Below, one piece after another: positions 26,001-32,425 of a stretch of DNA of 64,000 bases (within the stretch, counting starts at the first letter, position 1; each line of letters starts with the position of its first letter). The position numbers were made by a program, and so were the translations under genes. The DNA is taken from NCBI GenBank assembly GCA_023376005.1, contig CM042181.1, positions 25,406,117-25,470,116 on the forward strand, written 5' to 3'. The notes beneath the pieces were generated by a model. That model made no database searches. It was not told the DNA's origin and saw only the letters and a list, made by a program, of their open reading frames with translations. This DNA is from Doryteuthis pealeii. Lineage: Eukaryota; Mollusca; Cephalopoda; Myopsida; Loliginidae.

Positions 26001-27281
26001 GCTAGGGCTGTAGAATATACTGACTGCACCTTTGCAGAGAGCTAAGACCGCCCACACAATGGATTCACCTGTTGGCCATGGGTGGCAACCTGTAATGCCT
26101 GAGTCTGTGTACTAAGTGGTCACTCCACTTCCGCCATTGCTTGGATGAGATGTGTGGTTGAAGAGACTGATGACAAACAAACATTCAACCCTTTTTATCT
26201 TGAAGGTGGTGGCCGTAGTCAACCATAATACACATGAAGTTATTTCTTCTAATTTATTTGACAGAAGACCAAAGTTCAATAAAATATATACCCTGTTTTT
26301 ATCCAAGAAAGGAAATCTTTTTACTCTTCATTTTCTTTAAGAAAAGCTAAAAAAAAAAAAAAAAAGATAATATTATTCAAAGATTAATTGAAACAATGAT
26401 TAGAAAAAAAAATAAATAAAGGATAAAACATAATAAAAAGCAAATAAAAGACAAAATACAAACAAGAATAATAAAAAAATAATTAAAAACAAGAATATAT
26501 AAAGAATAAAAGATAATAAAACAAATATACAGAAAAATAATTTTTTATTTTATATAGAGATTTATTTTGAACTTTTAAAATCCTAGCCAATGCTGGGTAT
26601 CTCTGATAGTAACCTATGAATATAAAGACTATCAAAAATATATACATTATTGCATCCATCCTCTGGTTGGGACATGTTTGTCTAGGTATGATAAATAAAA
26701 GTAAAGAAACTATTGTAATGTTCAGTACCTATGTATGAGAATTTAACACCCTGCTGTTAAATTGGTATGTCCCATTAAAATAATCCTGTGGCTTCCAAGA
26801 TCTCATTTATTTCATGTATATCCACCTCCAGAATTGTGACATGCTCCACTTCCTTTGGGTTGACAATTGATATATTTATTTCTAATACAAACTCTTTTTT
26901 CTCTTTATAGGTTACTTGATTCATGAATCTGCTGTGTGGAGTACAGTCCATCAGCGTTGGTTCTTCCTGCCAAGACGCCTCAGCCAACAGGCATATGATG
27001 AAACGGCTGATGAGCGTAGAGCAACTAACGTTTTATTAAGTTGCAATGAACGTTTTGGTCAAATCAAAGTCACTCATATAGGAAATGTGAATCCAACTCA
27101 TGGTTATTCAACCTTCAAGTTTGTGCCTGGCACACAAGATACTGTGATAATTGCATTAAAGTCAGAAGAAGATGATGGAAACATTGCATCATATATTCAA
27201 GTGTTTAATATCAATGGGAATGTCATATTGGCTGAAACAAAAATTGGTAACCAAAAGTTTGAAGGGATTGAGTTTATTTAA
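1887..27281 (+). CDS. CANT1: Soluble calcium-activated nucleotidase (apyrase family), three coding exons: 1887-2568, 20008-20211, 26911-27281
   Basis: CANT1 enzymes are Ca2+-dependent five-bladed beta-propeller nucleotidases of the ER/Golgi that hydrolyse nucleoside diphosphates such as UDP and GDP, clearing the by-product of glycosyltransferases; blood-feeding insects use relatives as salivary apyrases. The joined frame is 1257 nt and encodes 418 residues (the human protein is about 400). A cytosolic N-terminus is followed by one transmembrane segment at about 55-74, making it type II, then the lumenal propeller. Family segments appear in order: ITDLD (126-130), [10 protein letters not shown] (179-188), LYTVDDRTG (194-202), [11 protein letters not shown] (228-238), [10 protein letters not shown] (296-305), RWFFLPRR (311-318), [10 protein letters not shown] (357-366), ALKSEEDDG (377-385) and the terminal GIEFI. 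NxT sequons lie at 104 and 150. Both introns are GT-AG, phase 1, and split glycine codons. No frameshift or stop is seen, so it looks functional. Confidence 0.97.
2640..3292. other. Intronic AT-rich DNA, nothing recognised
   Basis: Apart from T-rich runs I see no repeat shared with the rest of the window and no coding potential. Confidence 0.5.
3293..3500 (+). mobile_element. Family B SINE, 5'-truncated, tail type 2
   Basis: The body matches family B ('cttgggaaaggtatgaatcc', 'accagtctaggagaagg'). It ends with the alternative tail 'gtggtcactac...ttagtgatctatttca' rather than the (TA)n tail. The tRNA-like head is missing. Confidence 0.75.
4124..4284. repeat. Two abutting hairpins (54-bp arms, then 27-bp arms)
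   Basis: Arms 4124-4178 and 4180-4233 are reverse complements with one indel. Immediately after, 4230-4256 and 4257-4284 form a second near-perfect hairpin. The two palindromes share the central AATT. The structure is strong enough to extrude in vivo and could also provoke sequencing errors. Confidence 0.85.
4285..5876. other. Intronic AT-rich DNA, nothing recognised
   Basis: Only homopolymer runs and simple AT-rich sequence are visible; no family A, B, C, D, F, H or J copy and no exon was found. Confidence 0.5.
5878..6122 (-). mobile_element. Family A tRNA-headed SINE
   Basis: In minus orientation the full body is present, from the 'gtcggtatcagcc' 3' region back to a degraded tRNA-like head ('actgactgag'). 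It differs from the consensus at several positions and carries the longer variant 'cagattacccaatctgtgc'. Confidence 0.85.
6195..6560 (-). mobile_element. Family C repeat, old truncated copy
   Basis: The hairpin tail is recognisable in reverse complement near 6210-6243 ('gatatatcaactcc...taatgcc'), followed by the family C block 'aacaggtactaccactctg'. It breaks off at about 6560. Confidence 0.65.
6608..6730 (-). repeat. Hairpin tail fragment of family C next to a family B fragment
   Basis: Bases 6611-6643 match the reverse complement of the shared LINE/SINE tail. Bases 6655-6725 look like a decayed minus-strand family B body ('tttcccatgggtattagtac'). Confidence 0.5.
6850..7395 (-). mobile_element. 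Family C repeat, near full length
   Basis: The copy runs from the CAAAC-type tail and hairpin (6868-6900) through 'catagatgggaccctaacag' and 'ggttggggcttgccataag' to 'cttacccctctgaagaggtg'. This is one of the two longest copies in the window. It has no long ORF. It could be a SINE or the 3' end of a longer LINE. Confidence 0.8.
7571..7806 (+). repeat. Unnamed intronic repeat, left copy of an inverted pair
   Basis: The block is the reverse complement of 19654-19890, including 'atgcggttgcataa', 'ggccgggtcc' and 'agtcacgtgggac'. It contains an internal hairpin, aggcagagc (7745-7753) with gctctgcct (7769-7777), and is more CpG-rich than its surroundings. Its superfamily is not recognised. Confidence 0.8.
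8308..8552 (-). mobile_element. Family A tRNA-headed SINE
   Basis: This is a full-length minus copy, 'gtcggggtggcctaaag' through to the tRNA-like head 'tctactgactgagct'. Confidence 0.9.
8574..9089 (+). other. GC-richer block ending in poly(A); possible retrocopy
   Basis: About 490 bp of distinctly higher GC than the flanks ends abruptly in a run of about 21 A. No intron-like features are visible, and short open frames (8610-8846, 8870-9139) cover it without matching any family I recognise. An A-tail on a compositionally foreign block suggests reverse transcription of an mRNA or of an unrecognised LINE or SINE. Confidence 0.4.
9478..9714. mobile_element. Family J MITE flanked by TTAA
   Basis: TTAA at 9478-9481 and 9711-9714 flank CTCTTTACCTA and its near reverse complement TAGGCAAAGAG. 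The related copy at 51729-51976 has the same termini. TTAA target duplications are typical of piggyBac or Kolobok non-autonomous elements. Confidence 0.75.
9797..10076 (-). mobile_element. Family B tRNA-headed SINE, tail type 2
   Basis: This minus copy is complete: the 'cactaattagg' tail, the body, then a tRNA-like head with B-box-like 'ggatttgaactcgg' and A-box-like 'tctaaccattacacca' in reverse complement. Confidence 0.9.
10289..11179 (+). mobile_element. Internally deleted IS630/Tc1/mariner element, DD37D type
   Basis: Terminal sequences CAGGGTGTTTGGGAGAAATTTG and, at the other end, the reverse complement of a close variant (ending near 11179) bracket a decayed transposase gene. A TA precedes the left end at 10287-10288. 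Confidence 0.8.
10469..11058 (+). pseudogene. Transposase pseudogene, DD37D IS630/Tc1/mariner group
   Basis: The first frame (10469-10939) starts with part of an N-terminal DNA-binding region ([17 protein letters not shown]), then jumps directly into the C-terminal catalytic half ([47 protein letters not shown]). The middle, including the first catalytic aspartate, is missing. D98 (QQD) and D136 (SPMD) are 37 residues apart, the DD37D spacing. After YYV a frameshift near 10888 moves the match to another frame, which continues [11 protein letters not shown] to a TGA at 11056-11058. The deletion and frameshift make it inactive. Confidence 0.85.
11656..11895 (-). mobile_element. Family A tRNA-headed SINE
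   Basis: This is a full-length minus copy beginning 'gtcggggtggcctaaag' and ending in the decayed tRNA-like head 'ctactgactgggctaacc'. Confidence 0.9.
11905..12430 (+). repeat. Unnamed repeat E, split by a family B SINE
   Basis: Bases 11905-12005 and 12299-12430 together align with 19140-19370, which lacks the SINE ('gtgtaggact', 'ctcaagggagataac', 'aggatgtgact'). Confidence 0.75.
12006..12298 (-). mobile_element. Family B SINE with 10-bp target duplication
   Basis: The minus copy has its (TA)n tail at the left and the tRNA-like head at the right. CCTGATTGTT flanks it at 11996-12005 and 12299-12308, a clean target-site duplication expected of LINE-mediated insertion. Confidence 0.93.
12690..12840 (-). 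mobile_element. Family B SINE, decayed fragment
   Basis: Pieces such as 'atggttagagagccca' and 'caccaagggcatcggtatga' match family B in reverse, with heavy divergence. Confidence 0.5.
12841..13360. other. Intronic DNA, nothing recognised
   Basis: A short ATC run lies at 12850-12865. No exon or shared repeat was seen. Confidence 0.45.
13362..13642 (+). mobile_element. Family B tRNA-headed SINE, (TA)n tail type
   Basis: The head reads 'gtggtgtaatcgtttgag' and 'gagttcaaatcctgg' (A- and B-box-like). The 3' end is 'gagttggtaaatatata'. Confidence 0.9.
13830..14111. mobile_element. Family D MITE with 6-bp target duplication
   Basis: The element begins CAGAGATGCTGATA and ends ATCAGCATCACTG, imperfect terminal inverted repeats of about 14 bp. 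ATCATT flanks it at 13824-13829 and 14112-14117. It is 282 bp long and has no ORF of its own. Confidence 0.85.
14120..15980. other. Intronic DNA, no element recognised
   Basis: The stretch 14950-15650 is somewhat less AT-rich. It holds open frames of 60-80 codons that match no family I know. No copy of the window's repeat families was found. Confidence 0.4.
15985..16590 (+). mobile_element. Family C repeat, near full length
   Basis: The copy starts near 'gcacctctgcagaggggtaag' and ends with the hairpin tail GGCAT...ATGCC (16531-16562) and CCAAA-type repeats. Comparison with 6850-7395 defines the family. Confidence 0.85.
16984..17031. repeat. (TA)n microsatellite
   Basis: About 24 TA dinucleotides, not attached to a recognisable SINE. 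Confidence 0.95.
17032..17660. other. Intronic DNA, nothing recognised apart from a (GA)n run near 17396
   Basis: No exon or shared repeat was found in this stretch. Confidence 0.45.
17664..18001. mobile_element. Family D MITE
   Basis: It has the same termini as 13830-14111 (CAGAGATGCTGATA ... ATCAGCATCACTG) and an extra internal block around 17865-17905. No matching 6-bp duplication is left at this site. Confidence 0.8.
18112..18402 (+). mobile_element. Family B tRNA-headed SINE, (TA)n tail type
   Basis: The copy is complete, from 'tgtggtgtaatggttatc' to 'ggggttggtaaatatatg'. Confidence 0.88.
18620..18735 (-). mobile_element. Family B SINE, decayed fragment
   Basis: It retains 'ttcagtttttccttctca' and 'tactatttaccca' in reverse orientation. 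Confidence 0.5.
19140..19370 (+). repeat. Unnamed repeat E, uninterrupted copy
   Basis: It aligns with the two halves of 11905-12430 and lacks the SINE inserted there, so it acts as an empty-site comparison. Confidence 0.7.
19654..19890 (-). repeat. Unnamed intronic repeat, right copy of an inverted pair
   Basis: The block is the reverse complement of 7571-7806 and ends about 120 bp before CANT1 exon 2. The internal hairpin pairing around 'gctctgcctgacgtct' is kept. Confidence 0.8.
20008..20211 (+). CDS. CANT1: CANT1 coding exon 2
   Basis: The exon encodes residues 228-295 and the first base of codon 296. The acceptor is TTTCTTTCAG|GT and the donor CCTG|GTAAGT, both close to consensus. It carries the conserved [21 protein letters not shown] and NYNALR segments. 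The open frame extends upstream to 19851 and downstream to 20306, but those extensions are intron and do not match the family. Confidence 0.95.
20516..20863 (-). pseudogene. Mariner transposase N-terminal fragment
   Basis: The minus frame gives the helix-turn-helix region of a mariner transposase: [14 protein letters not shown], then ARLFRPK and [17 protein letters not shown], matching the family's 'RSGRPK...STRELAEELGVS' layout. It then runs straight into translated TIR sequence. The catalytic domain is absent, so the copy is non-autonomous. Confidence 0.75.
20523..20994 (-). mobile_element. Mariner-type element, internally deleted, TA duplication
   Basis: CTAGGGTGAGTCAAAA at the left and its near reverse complement at the right give TIRs of about 30 bp with a few mismatches. 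TA flanks both ends (20521-20522, 20995-20996). Confidence 0.85.
20982..21065. repeat. ~39-bp tandem duplication over the right end of the mariner element
   Basis: The segment containing 'gactcactctagtat' and 'gccaaatagataagtaatta' occurs twice in a row, so the right terminus of the transposon is duplicated outside the element. Confidence 0.85.
21157..21446. mobile_element. Family D MITE with 6-bp target duplication
   Basis: The copy runs from CAGAGATGCTGATA to ATCAGCATCACTG and is flanked by TTTATT at 21151-21156 and 21447-21452. Confidence 0.85.
21465..21945. mobile_element. Head-to-head inverted pair of family F SINEs
   Basis: Bases 21465-21747 are a family F SINE on the minus strand; 21750-21945 are the body and 3' end of another on the plus strand. 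Both outer ends show the domain 'agaaggctggagg...ggccgaaac'. Confidence 0.7.
22430..22600 (-). mobile_element. Family F SINE 3' fragment
   Basis: 'gactattcttgtcctc' and 'cctccagccttcttcagg' are the family F 3' domain in reverse. Confidence 0.6.
22690..23175 (+). mobile_element. Family C repeat with an internal 42-bp minisatellite
   Basis: The 5' part ('gcacctctgcagaggagtaag') and the hairpin tail (23130-23162) are family C. Between them three 42-bp units replace the normal body. A single related unit ('aatacacatgaagttat') occurs in the family C copy near 26230. Confidence 0.75.
22979..23098 (+). repeat. Three tandem ~42-bp units
   Basis: Almost perfect repeats of a unit containing 'catgaagttaatgaaaatta'. 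Confidence 0.92.
23488..23758 (+). mobile_element. Family B SINE, (TA)n tail type
   Basis: The head is decayed; body and tail 'ggggttggtaaatatatata' are clear. Confidence 0.85.
24083..24345 (-). mobile_element. Family B SINE
   Basis: This reverse copy runs from 'gtatgtgacaaaatgtcaa' to 'ataaccattatactatagg'. A run of G residues interrupts the 'gctggagggagag' region. Confidence 0.82.
24350..25235. other. Intronic AT-rich DNA, nothing recognised
   Basis: T- and A-rich runs only; no exon or shared repeat. Confidence 0.5.
25235..25782 (-). mobile_element. Two tandem family A SINEs with repeated flank
   Basis: SINE bodies at 25263-25480 and 25531-25782 are both minus. Each is preceded by a similar AT-rich flank ('aagaactacctataaacc' and 'aagaactatctataaatc'), so the pair arose either by duplication of SINE plus flank or by two insertions at one site. 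The second ends in a good tRNA-like head ('ctctaccgactaagct'). Confidence 0.85.
26010..26300 (+). mobile_element. Family C repeat, truncated and diverged
   Basis: It retains 'gactgcacctttgcagag' and 'cacctgttggccatgggtgg', then the minisatellite-related unit. The hairpin tail is missing. Confidence 0.65.
26340..26560. repeat. A-rich low-complexity tract
   Basis: Repeated AATAAAA-type motifs. Confidence 0.8.
26911..27281 (+). CDS. CANT1: CANT1 coding exon 3 with stop codon
   Basis: The exon encodes residues 296-418 and a TAA stop at 27279-27281. It starts after TTTATAG with the split glycine codon and continues [43 protein letters not shown] and the invariant C-terminal GIEFI. The acidic pair in KSEED and the glutamate of GIEFI lie in regions that bind Ca2+ or substrate in the family; I did not map individual ligands. 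The transcript must continue into a 3' UTR beyond 27281. Confidence 0.96.
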
Positions 27282-27660
27282 ATTGTCCATTTTATTTTTA
27301 TTTAAAAAAATCTCCCAACAAAAACTGTCTATACCATAAGCACTTGTTCTCATTTGTGGAGATATTACTGCAGACAGTATGCAGTCCATTATCTCTACTC
27401 TTTTTGTCATTCTTCTCAACAAATTTTTGACCATCTTTGGGTGACATGTCAGTATTTTTAAAATAAGGGATTCAAAATATATTGTATGGTTTCTTTATGT
27501 CAATGCTTCTAAACTTTTCTGGGCCACTATTTTTTGTGTTTTTTTTTTTTGTTTATATAGATTTTATTTCTTCATCCTAACTACTTTTAATAAGCCATTA
27601 TTATTTATAATGATAGTTTTTAAAACTCTCTCAGGAATAAACATCCAAGCATTGCATCTA
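27282..27660 (+). other. CANT1: Probable CANT1 3' UTR with candidate poly(A) signal
   Basis: AT-rich sequence directly after the stop, without repeats. The first canonical AATAAA is at 27636-27641. Transcript data would be needed to fix the end. Confidence 0.45.
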
Positions 27661-27727
27661 TAAAAATACAGTAAAAACCTTTTTAGCTGATTTCACGAAT
27701 GAACTAATTTAATCAGTTGATATTACA

Positions 27728-28258
27728 AGTGTGAGTCAAAAGGTATTGCCATTTTATTTAGGACAGGTATAATTACCAACACAGGAACATGTATCATACA
27801 TAAAAAAGAAGTTGGTCCTTTGTGGATCGGATGTGATCTTTTTTACTTCTCTACTGTTTCTCTCAATAGCAATGTTCCACCTTCGAATGAGAACATGTAT
27901 TCCTTCCCCGTAAAATTCTGTTGACTGTTTTTTGAGCCACTTCTTCACTGCAGATTTCACTTCCTCATCACTGGAAGAACATTTGACTCTCTTCGGGCGC
28001 CATCAAAGAGGGTTTGAGAGGCAAACATTATTCCAGTGACGAGGAAGTGAAATCTGTAGTGAAGAAGTGACGGGGCAGGGATACATGCACTCCTTTGAAG
28101 GTGTAACATTGCTATTGTGAGAAACGGTGACTATGTAGAGAAGTAGGGATGTGATCTACAGAGGACCAGCTTCATTTTGATGTATGATACATGTTCCTGT
28201 GTTGGTCATTATACCTGTCCTAAACAAAATGGTATTACTTTTTGAATCATCCTCATAA
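27728..28258. mobile_element. Fold-back mariner: two transposase 3' ends in inverted orientation
   Basis: Bases 27728-27990 and 28020-28258 are diverged reverse complements. Each arm carries the C-terminal end of a mariner transposase and a TIR ('gtgagtcaaaaggtattgcc' on the left). On the minus strand the left arm reads KSAVKKWLKKQS and GIHVLIRRWNIAIERN, the classic mariner C-terminus. Neither arm encodes the catalytic core. Confidence 0.75.
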
Positions 28259-28327
28259 CTTATCAAAGTTTTATCATTAGAACATTTAATGTCTATTCCA
28301 TTGTTTGGTAAATCTCTAATGTAATAA

Positions 28328-28460
28328 TACCATTGTTCCATAATAATTGTTATATTTGCACATTAATTTCATACACTAAATATAACAAATATTTTGGGAG
28401 AGAGAAAGTAGAATAATTCTATTTTTGTTGCATAGTAGTTGTTACATTTGTATATATGTT
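28328..28460. repeat. Diverged copies of the 29530-29593 palindrome
   Basis: Variants of 'ataatagttgttacatttg' and its complement recur here, and again near 29445-29510. Confidence 0.6.
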
Positions 28461-28699
28461 TTCTTTGTCCATTACGAAACACGAAAGTGCTGGGGGTGAT
28501 TATCTTTTGGTGAGTCACTTTGGAGTAGGAAACAAAGTGACACAAAACATTCTAAACAATTAAAGAACTTATTATTTTGGTTGAGGATACAAGTCATGGT
28601 TTTCAGGATAAGACAAAATCTTTGTTAACTACTAATTCTATCCATAAGTAAAATGTAGTTATTCCTGTATATATGAGTCCCTTCCTGGGGTGGTACAGG

Positions 28700-29090
28700 T
28701 ATTGCCACTTTCTCTACGAGTCTGTGTCAAGTCCCCCTCCACAGCAAATGGCCCTTATGGTAACTCCCAACCCTTTTTTTCTAGAAGACAGTGGCTGAGT
28801 GGCTTCATCTCTTGAGTATGACTTTAAACTCTATCTGATGGTGAAGTTTCAGTTCTGGAGGTCTATGGGGAATGTGGAGTACCCCTTCATCACCATTACT
28901 CTCAGGTCCACTCTGACCCAGAGTGGTAATACCTGTTAGTGTTCCATTTATTGGCTAACTAGAACAAAATGAGTTTTAAAAAAATGTTTTTAAAAAAAAT
29001 TAATACCCATCAAGAATGTATAAAACAAAACATCTTTGGCATAAAATGATCCAACAAGGGTTAACATGCCATAAAATCCAACCAACCAAC
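28700..29090 (+). mobile_element. Family C repeat, 5'-truncated
   Basis: It is clear from 'aaatggcccttatggtaac' onward and ends in the hairpin tail (29038-29070) and a CCAACCAACC tail. Confidence 0.8.
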
Positions 29091-29440
29091 CACAGCAAAT
29101 GAGGCCAACATTTATTCCCATTCGGTTTCCAGTATGGGACATTTTGTTTATCCCACTACTCCTCTGCAGGTGTTTTTCAATAACACCTGCACTTCTTCAC
29201 TCGGCACCCAATGACATATTATAATAGAAATGATTACCCCCTCCTTTCAGGACAAAATGAAGCATGAAGTCATGTTAAATTCGGGACTCTCCCTTGTGTG
29301 GGTTGAGTGGTGCTAAAAATAGTTCTGAGGTACTTCAGGCATCAGGGATCCTTTTAGATGCCTTAGGAGACAGTCCTCTGAAGCTAAGCCAGATGATTAT
29401 TCCTGGCCACAGATGGTCAGAGAGAGAAAGTCTTTACCTG
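29091..29440. other. Intergenic DNA, nothing recognised
   Basis: Slightly higher GC near 29270-29430; no ORF or shared repeat. Confidence 0.45.
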
Positions 29441-29529
29441 AGTGTTACATATATTTACATTTGCATATAAATTCCATACACTAAATGTAACAGTTATTAT
29501 CGGAAAGTGGTAGTAAAATAATACAACCA

Positions 29530-29593
29530 TCCCATAATAGTTGTTACATTTGCATATATATTTCATACTTTAAATGTAACAACTATTATGGGA
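29530..29593. repeat. Perfect 22-bp inverted repeat with 20-nt loop
   Basis: Arms 29530-29551 and 29572-29593 are exact reverse complements. Related, more diverged palindromes lie at 28328-28460 and 29445-29510, so this is a small dispersed hairpin family. Confidence 0.85.
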
Positions 29594-30029
29594 CAAAGAT
29601 AAGAAATTCTCCTAATGCCAATCTTTAAAATCATTTAGTTTCTACTTTCTTTGCTTGGACAAATACCATTTACTATGTATCTATCCTATAGGAAAAGTAC
29701 ATTTTGTCTGGCATAAGCTAGGCTAGCAAACCACTGCTTGTGAATTTGATTCTCACTAGGTGCTCTATATGTCTGACCTTGTGCCACAACTAAGCTAGAT
29801 TTAGTAAATATCTATTATATAGAAAATGCCAGGAGTTCTTTAAGATCTGGCCACTGTTGGAACTGAGATAATGCTGAAGTATTATCCAAAATAGGATTAT
29901 CCAATTTGTAAATCCTCAACTTAAAACTGATATTCAGAATTTTGCTGTTGAGGCCAACCGATTTATTTATTTGTTGAAGATGAGAAAAAAAAATAGATTT
30001 GGTCTAGATTCAGTTTAGGTCAATTTTTG

Positions 30030-30840
30030 GTTCCATAGAAAAAATAATTTTTTTATCCTTTGGAAATTTAGTAATTTTGAAAAATATTATTTTCACGTAT
30101 TAAGGAAGGGGTCAGTTTACAATGTAATTGCTATAGAAAAATGAACCCTTACTTTCTATCTATTATTCAAAACTGAAACTTTAAGTATTTGGTTTCTCTC
30201 TTTATTACTGAGTTTTAGTTTGAAATAAATCATTAATATCTTTATTTCATTTTTCATTTTTTTTTAAATAATGGTATTTAAGCTATTAAGAGTAAAACTT
30301 ATTTATTCTTGAAAATTCAAAATATTACCAAAAAAAAAAAAATGCAAACATATATAAGAGAAATAAATAATCATTTGTCTGAATTTTTTTAGACGAGGCT
30401 TGATATGTATTATTTTGATTTTTCAGACTATTGTCCTCATCTTTATCATTTCGGCTGTTGTACCCTCCGACCTTCTTTAGGTTACCTTGCTATGTTCAGA
30501 CGTCTAAGTTACACCTGAAGAAGGCTGGAAGGTACAACATCCGAAACATTGTGTTTTTAAATATCATGATAAAGATAAAGACAACAGTCTGAAAAATCAA
30601 AATAAGAAAAAAAAAGGTACTGATAGAAAGAATTGTAATTTTACAGCCTTACTTTCCATTAGGTGGACATAAAGTAAGGGTCCACTTTACTATAGCAGTT
30701 GCATTGTAAACTGACTCTATTTTAAAAGCTATAAAAAATTATATATTTTTCAAAACTAACAAGATTTTAGTTGATATAAAAGTCTTATTGATTGAAAGCA
30801 CCAAAAATTACTTAACCAATTTTTTTTTTTCTATGAAAAT
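30030..30840. repeat. Large imperfect palindrome with family F 3' ends at its centre (also 42060-42870)
   Basis: The core arms 30410-30500 and 30512-30606 are inverted copies of the family F 3' domain. Outside them, 30105-30160 ('ggtcagtttacaatgtaatt') pairs with 30663-30715, extending the symmetry to about 0.8 kb. Confidence 0.7.
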
Positions 30841-31130
30841 GTCAAATTTACTTAAATCAAATTTTGATCTATTGATTTTTATGATTAACCTATTATCTTC
30901 TTCAGATGATCGATTGGAAAAATTTCTCAACTAGAAATTGGTTGCTATGATCTGTTTTTATATCTACTTTAATATTTTGTTTATTTGATGCAATTTCTTT
31001 TAAGGAAAAGTACGAGAAAATTGGATTGATTAAAAGAGGTCAAATAAAGATTAACTGGGTTTACAGTTTAATATCAATTTGTTATTTAATTCATTGTAAT
31101 TAAGCTTAATCATACAATAATGACTAGGGG

Positions 31131-31632
31131 GTTGGTTTAGCTCAGTCGGTAGAGCACCCACCTAGGAATTGCAAGTTTCCGGGTTTAATACCGGTACCCG
31201 CCAACTCAGCACATGGGTAGCATAGCTCGGGTAACTTGATCTGTGTGGTAAAGTGAGGAGCTGACGGTAGGTGTGGTGCTCCACCTCATCAAAAACAATC
31301 CTTTTGGGCTAGTACTAGTTGGATTAGCTCAGTCGGTAGAGCATTCGTCTAGTAACCACAAGGTTCCTAGTTCGATACCGGTCCTTGTCAACTCAGCCTA
31401 TGAGTAGCACAGGGATCTGTGCGGTAAAGTAAGGAGCTGATGGTAGGTGTTGTGCTCCACCTCAGACGCCAAAACAATCTCCTTGGTCTAGCGCTATTGA
31501 AAAGCAAATAGACTCCCTTGCTGACTGGCTGATACCGACTTTAGGCCGCCCCGACGACTTTACTTACTAGCAAAAAGGGGATAGGCTCTCTTGCTGTGTA
31601 GCTGATACTGACAGTAGGCCACTCTAACAACT
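31131..31632 (+). mobile_element. Family A SINE inserted inside another family A SINE (also 43164-43665)
   Basis: The outer SINE runs 31131-31315, stops at 'gggctagtactag', and resumes at about 31563 with 'tactagcaaaaaggggatag'. The inner SINE (about 31316-31562) is complete. TACTAG is repeated on both sides of the insert. The outer copy belongs to the subfamily with 'agctcgggtaacttgatctg'. Confidence 0.85.
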
Positions 31633-31689
31633 TTTTATTTTTATACACTAATGATATAATAATAATAATACATGTTGTATGAAATGTGA

Positions 31690-32138
31690 AACATGGATGT
31701 TAATTAAATCTCTAGAAAAGAATCAATGGAAATGACAATGCTAGGAATAACTCTTAAGAAATTAATTTGGATCAGAAAGATGACTAAGACAGAAGATGGC
31801 TAAGACAGAAGTTATTAAACACCAAAACCAGAAGTGGGCAGAACACATAAGTAGAAGAGAGAATTGGAGGTGCATGGTCTAATGGTTAGACGCATAGGAT
31901 ATGGACTTGTCAACCCGAGTTCAATTCCTGGATGAAGCTGTTTGCATTTCACATGGTGCTAATACCCTTGGGAAAGGTATGAATCCAATTCTTCCTCCAA
32001 CTATGGATAAATAACAGGGCAGAATGGGCTCTTTAATCATGGCTAGGTAAACAGTCTAAGAGAAGGAAAACTCTGATTTTAAACCTGTTAAACTCCACTT
32101 AAGAAATTGACCTTATGAAATCCTGCTCGTGCAGAGTT

Positions 32139-32178
<40 letters not shown>

Positions 32179-32372
32179 AAGAGAGAATTGTGGAAAAGGT
32201 TGATAGAATGGTGCCCAAGAAATAATAAGTGTAGTAGGAAAAGACTGACAGAAGATGAAGAGAAGAGATAATGGAGTTTGCTGGTAAAAATGGCAAAGAT
32301 CATTGGAAGAATTGAGAAATGTCTTTGTCTGGCAGTGGACTTAAAATGGATGATGATGATGATGATGATGTA
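31690..32372 (+). mobile_element. 3' end of an RTE-like LINE, interrupted by a SINE (also 43725-44400)
   Basis: Decayed frames read like the C-terminus of an RTE-type reverse transcriptase protein (WAEHISRREN, then RKRLTEDEE). The end is a (GAT)n run, a tail type common in that clade. A second, older copy lies at 32580-32905 (with Y copies near 38600 and 44582). Confidence 0.6.
31867..32179 (+). mobile_element. Family B SINE with 11-bp target duplication (also 43899-44209)
   Basis: AGAGAGAATTG at 31856-31866 is repeated at 32180-32190. The head ('gtctaatggttagacgc', 'gagttcaattcctgg') is tRNA-like and the tail is a (TA)n run at about 32142-32175. Confidence 0.93.
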
Positions 32373-32374
32373 AA

Positions 32375-32377
<3 letters not shown>

Positions 32378-32423
<46 letters not shown>
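32378..32423 (+). repeat. (CA)n microsatellite, length differs between copies (also 38399-38449, 44405-44428)
   Basis: About 22, 25 and 12 CA units in Y1, Y2 and Y3. Confidence 0.95.

Positions 32424-32425
<2 letters not shown>

Larger units (their letters stand above)
20212..26910 (+). other. CANT1: CANT1 intron 2 (6.7 kb)
   Basis: This phase-1 intron runs from GTAAGT to TTTATAG. It contains a mariner-type element with TA duplications, a family D MITE, a head-to-head family F pair, two family C copies, two family B SINEs and two tandem family A SINEs. Confidence 0.93.
29782..32278 (+). repeat. Duplicated block X, copy 1
   Basis: It is nearly identical to 41815-44308 at an offset of 12033, with a few substitutions (for example near 31149, 31155 and 32132) and homopolymer indels. 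It contains a fold-back centred near 30500, nested family A SINEs and an RTE-type tail with a SINE insertion. Confidence 0.95.

Noticed and set aside
31131..31204. tRNA-like sequence resembling a functional tRNA gene
   Set aside because: It is the head of family A SINEs; the 3' half does not fold into a proper acceptor stem and the same head recurs at many sites.
32088..32423. Minus-strand open frame of 111 codons
   Set aside because: It is a translation of (CA)n, (GAT)n and (TA)n repeats and a SINE, not a gene.
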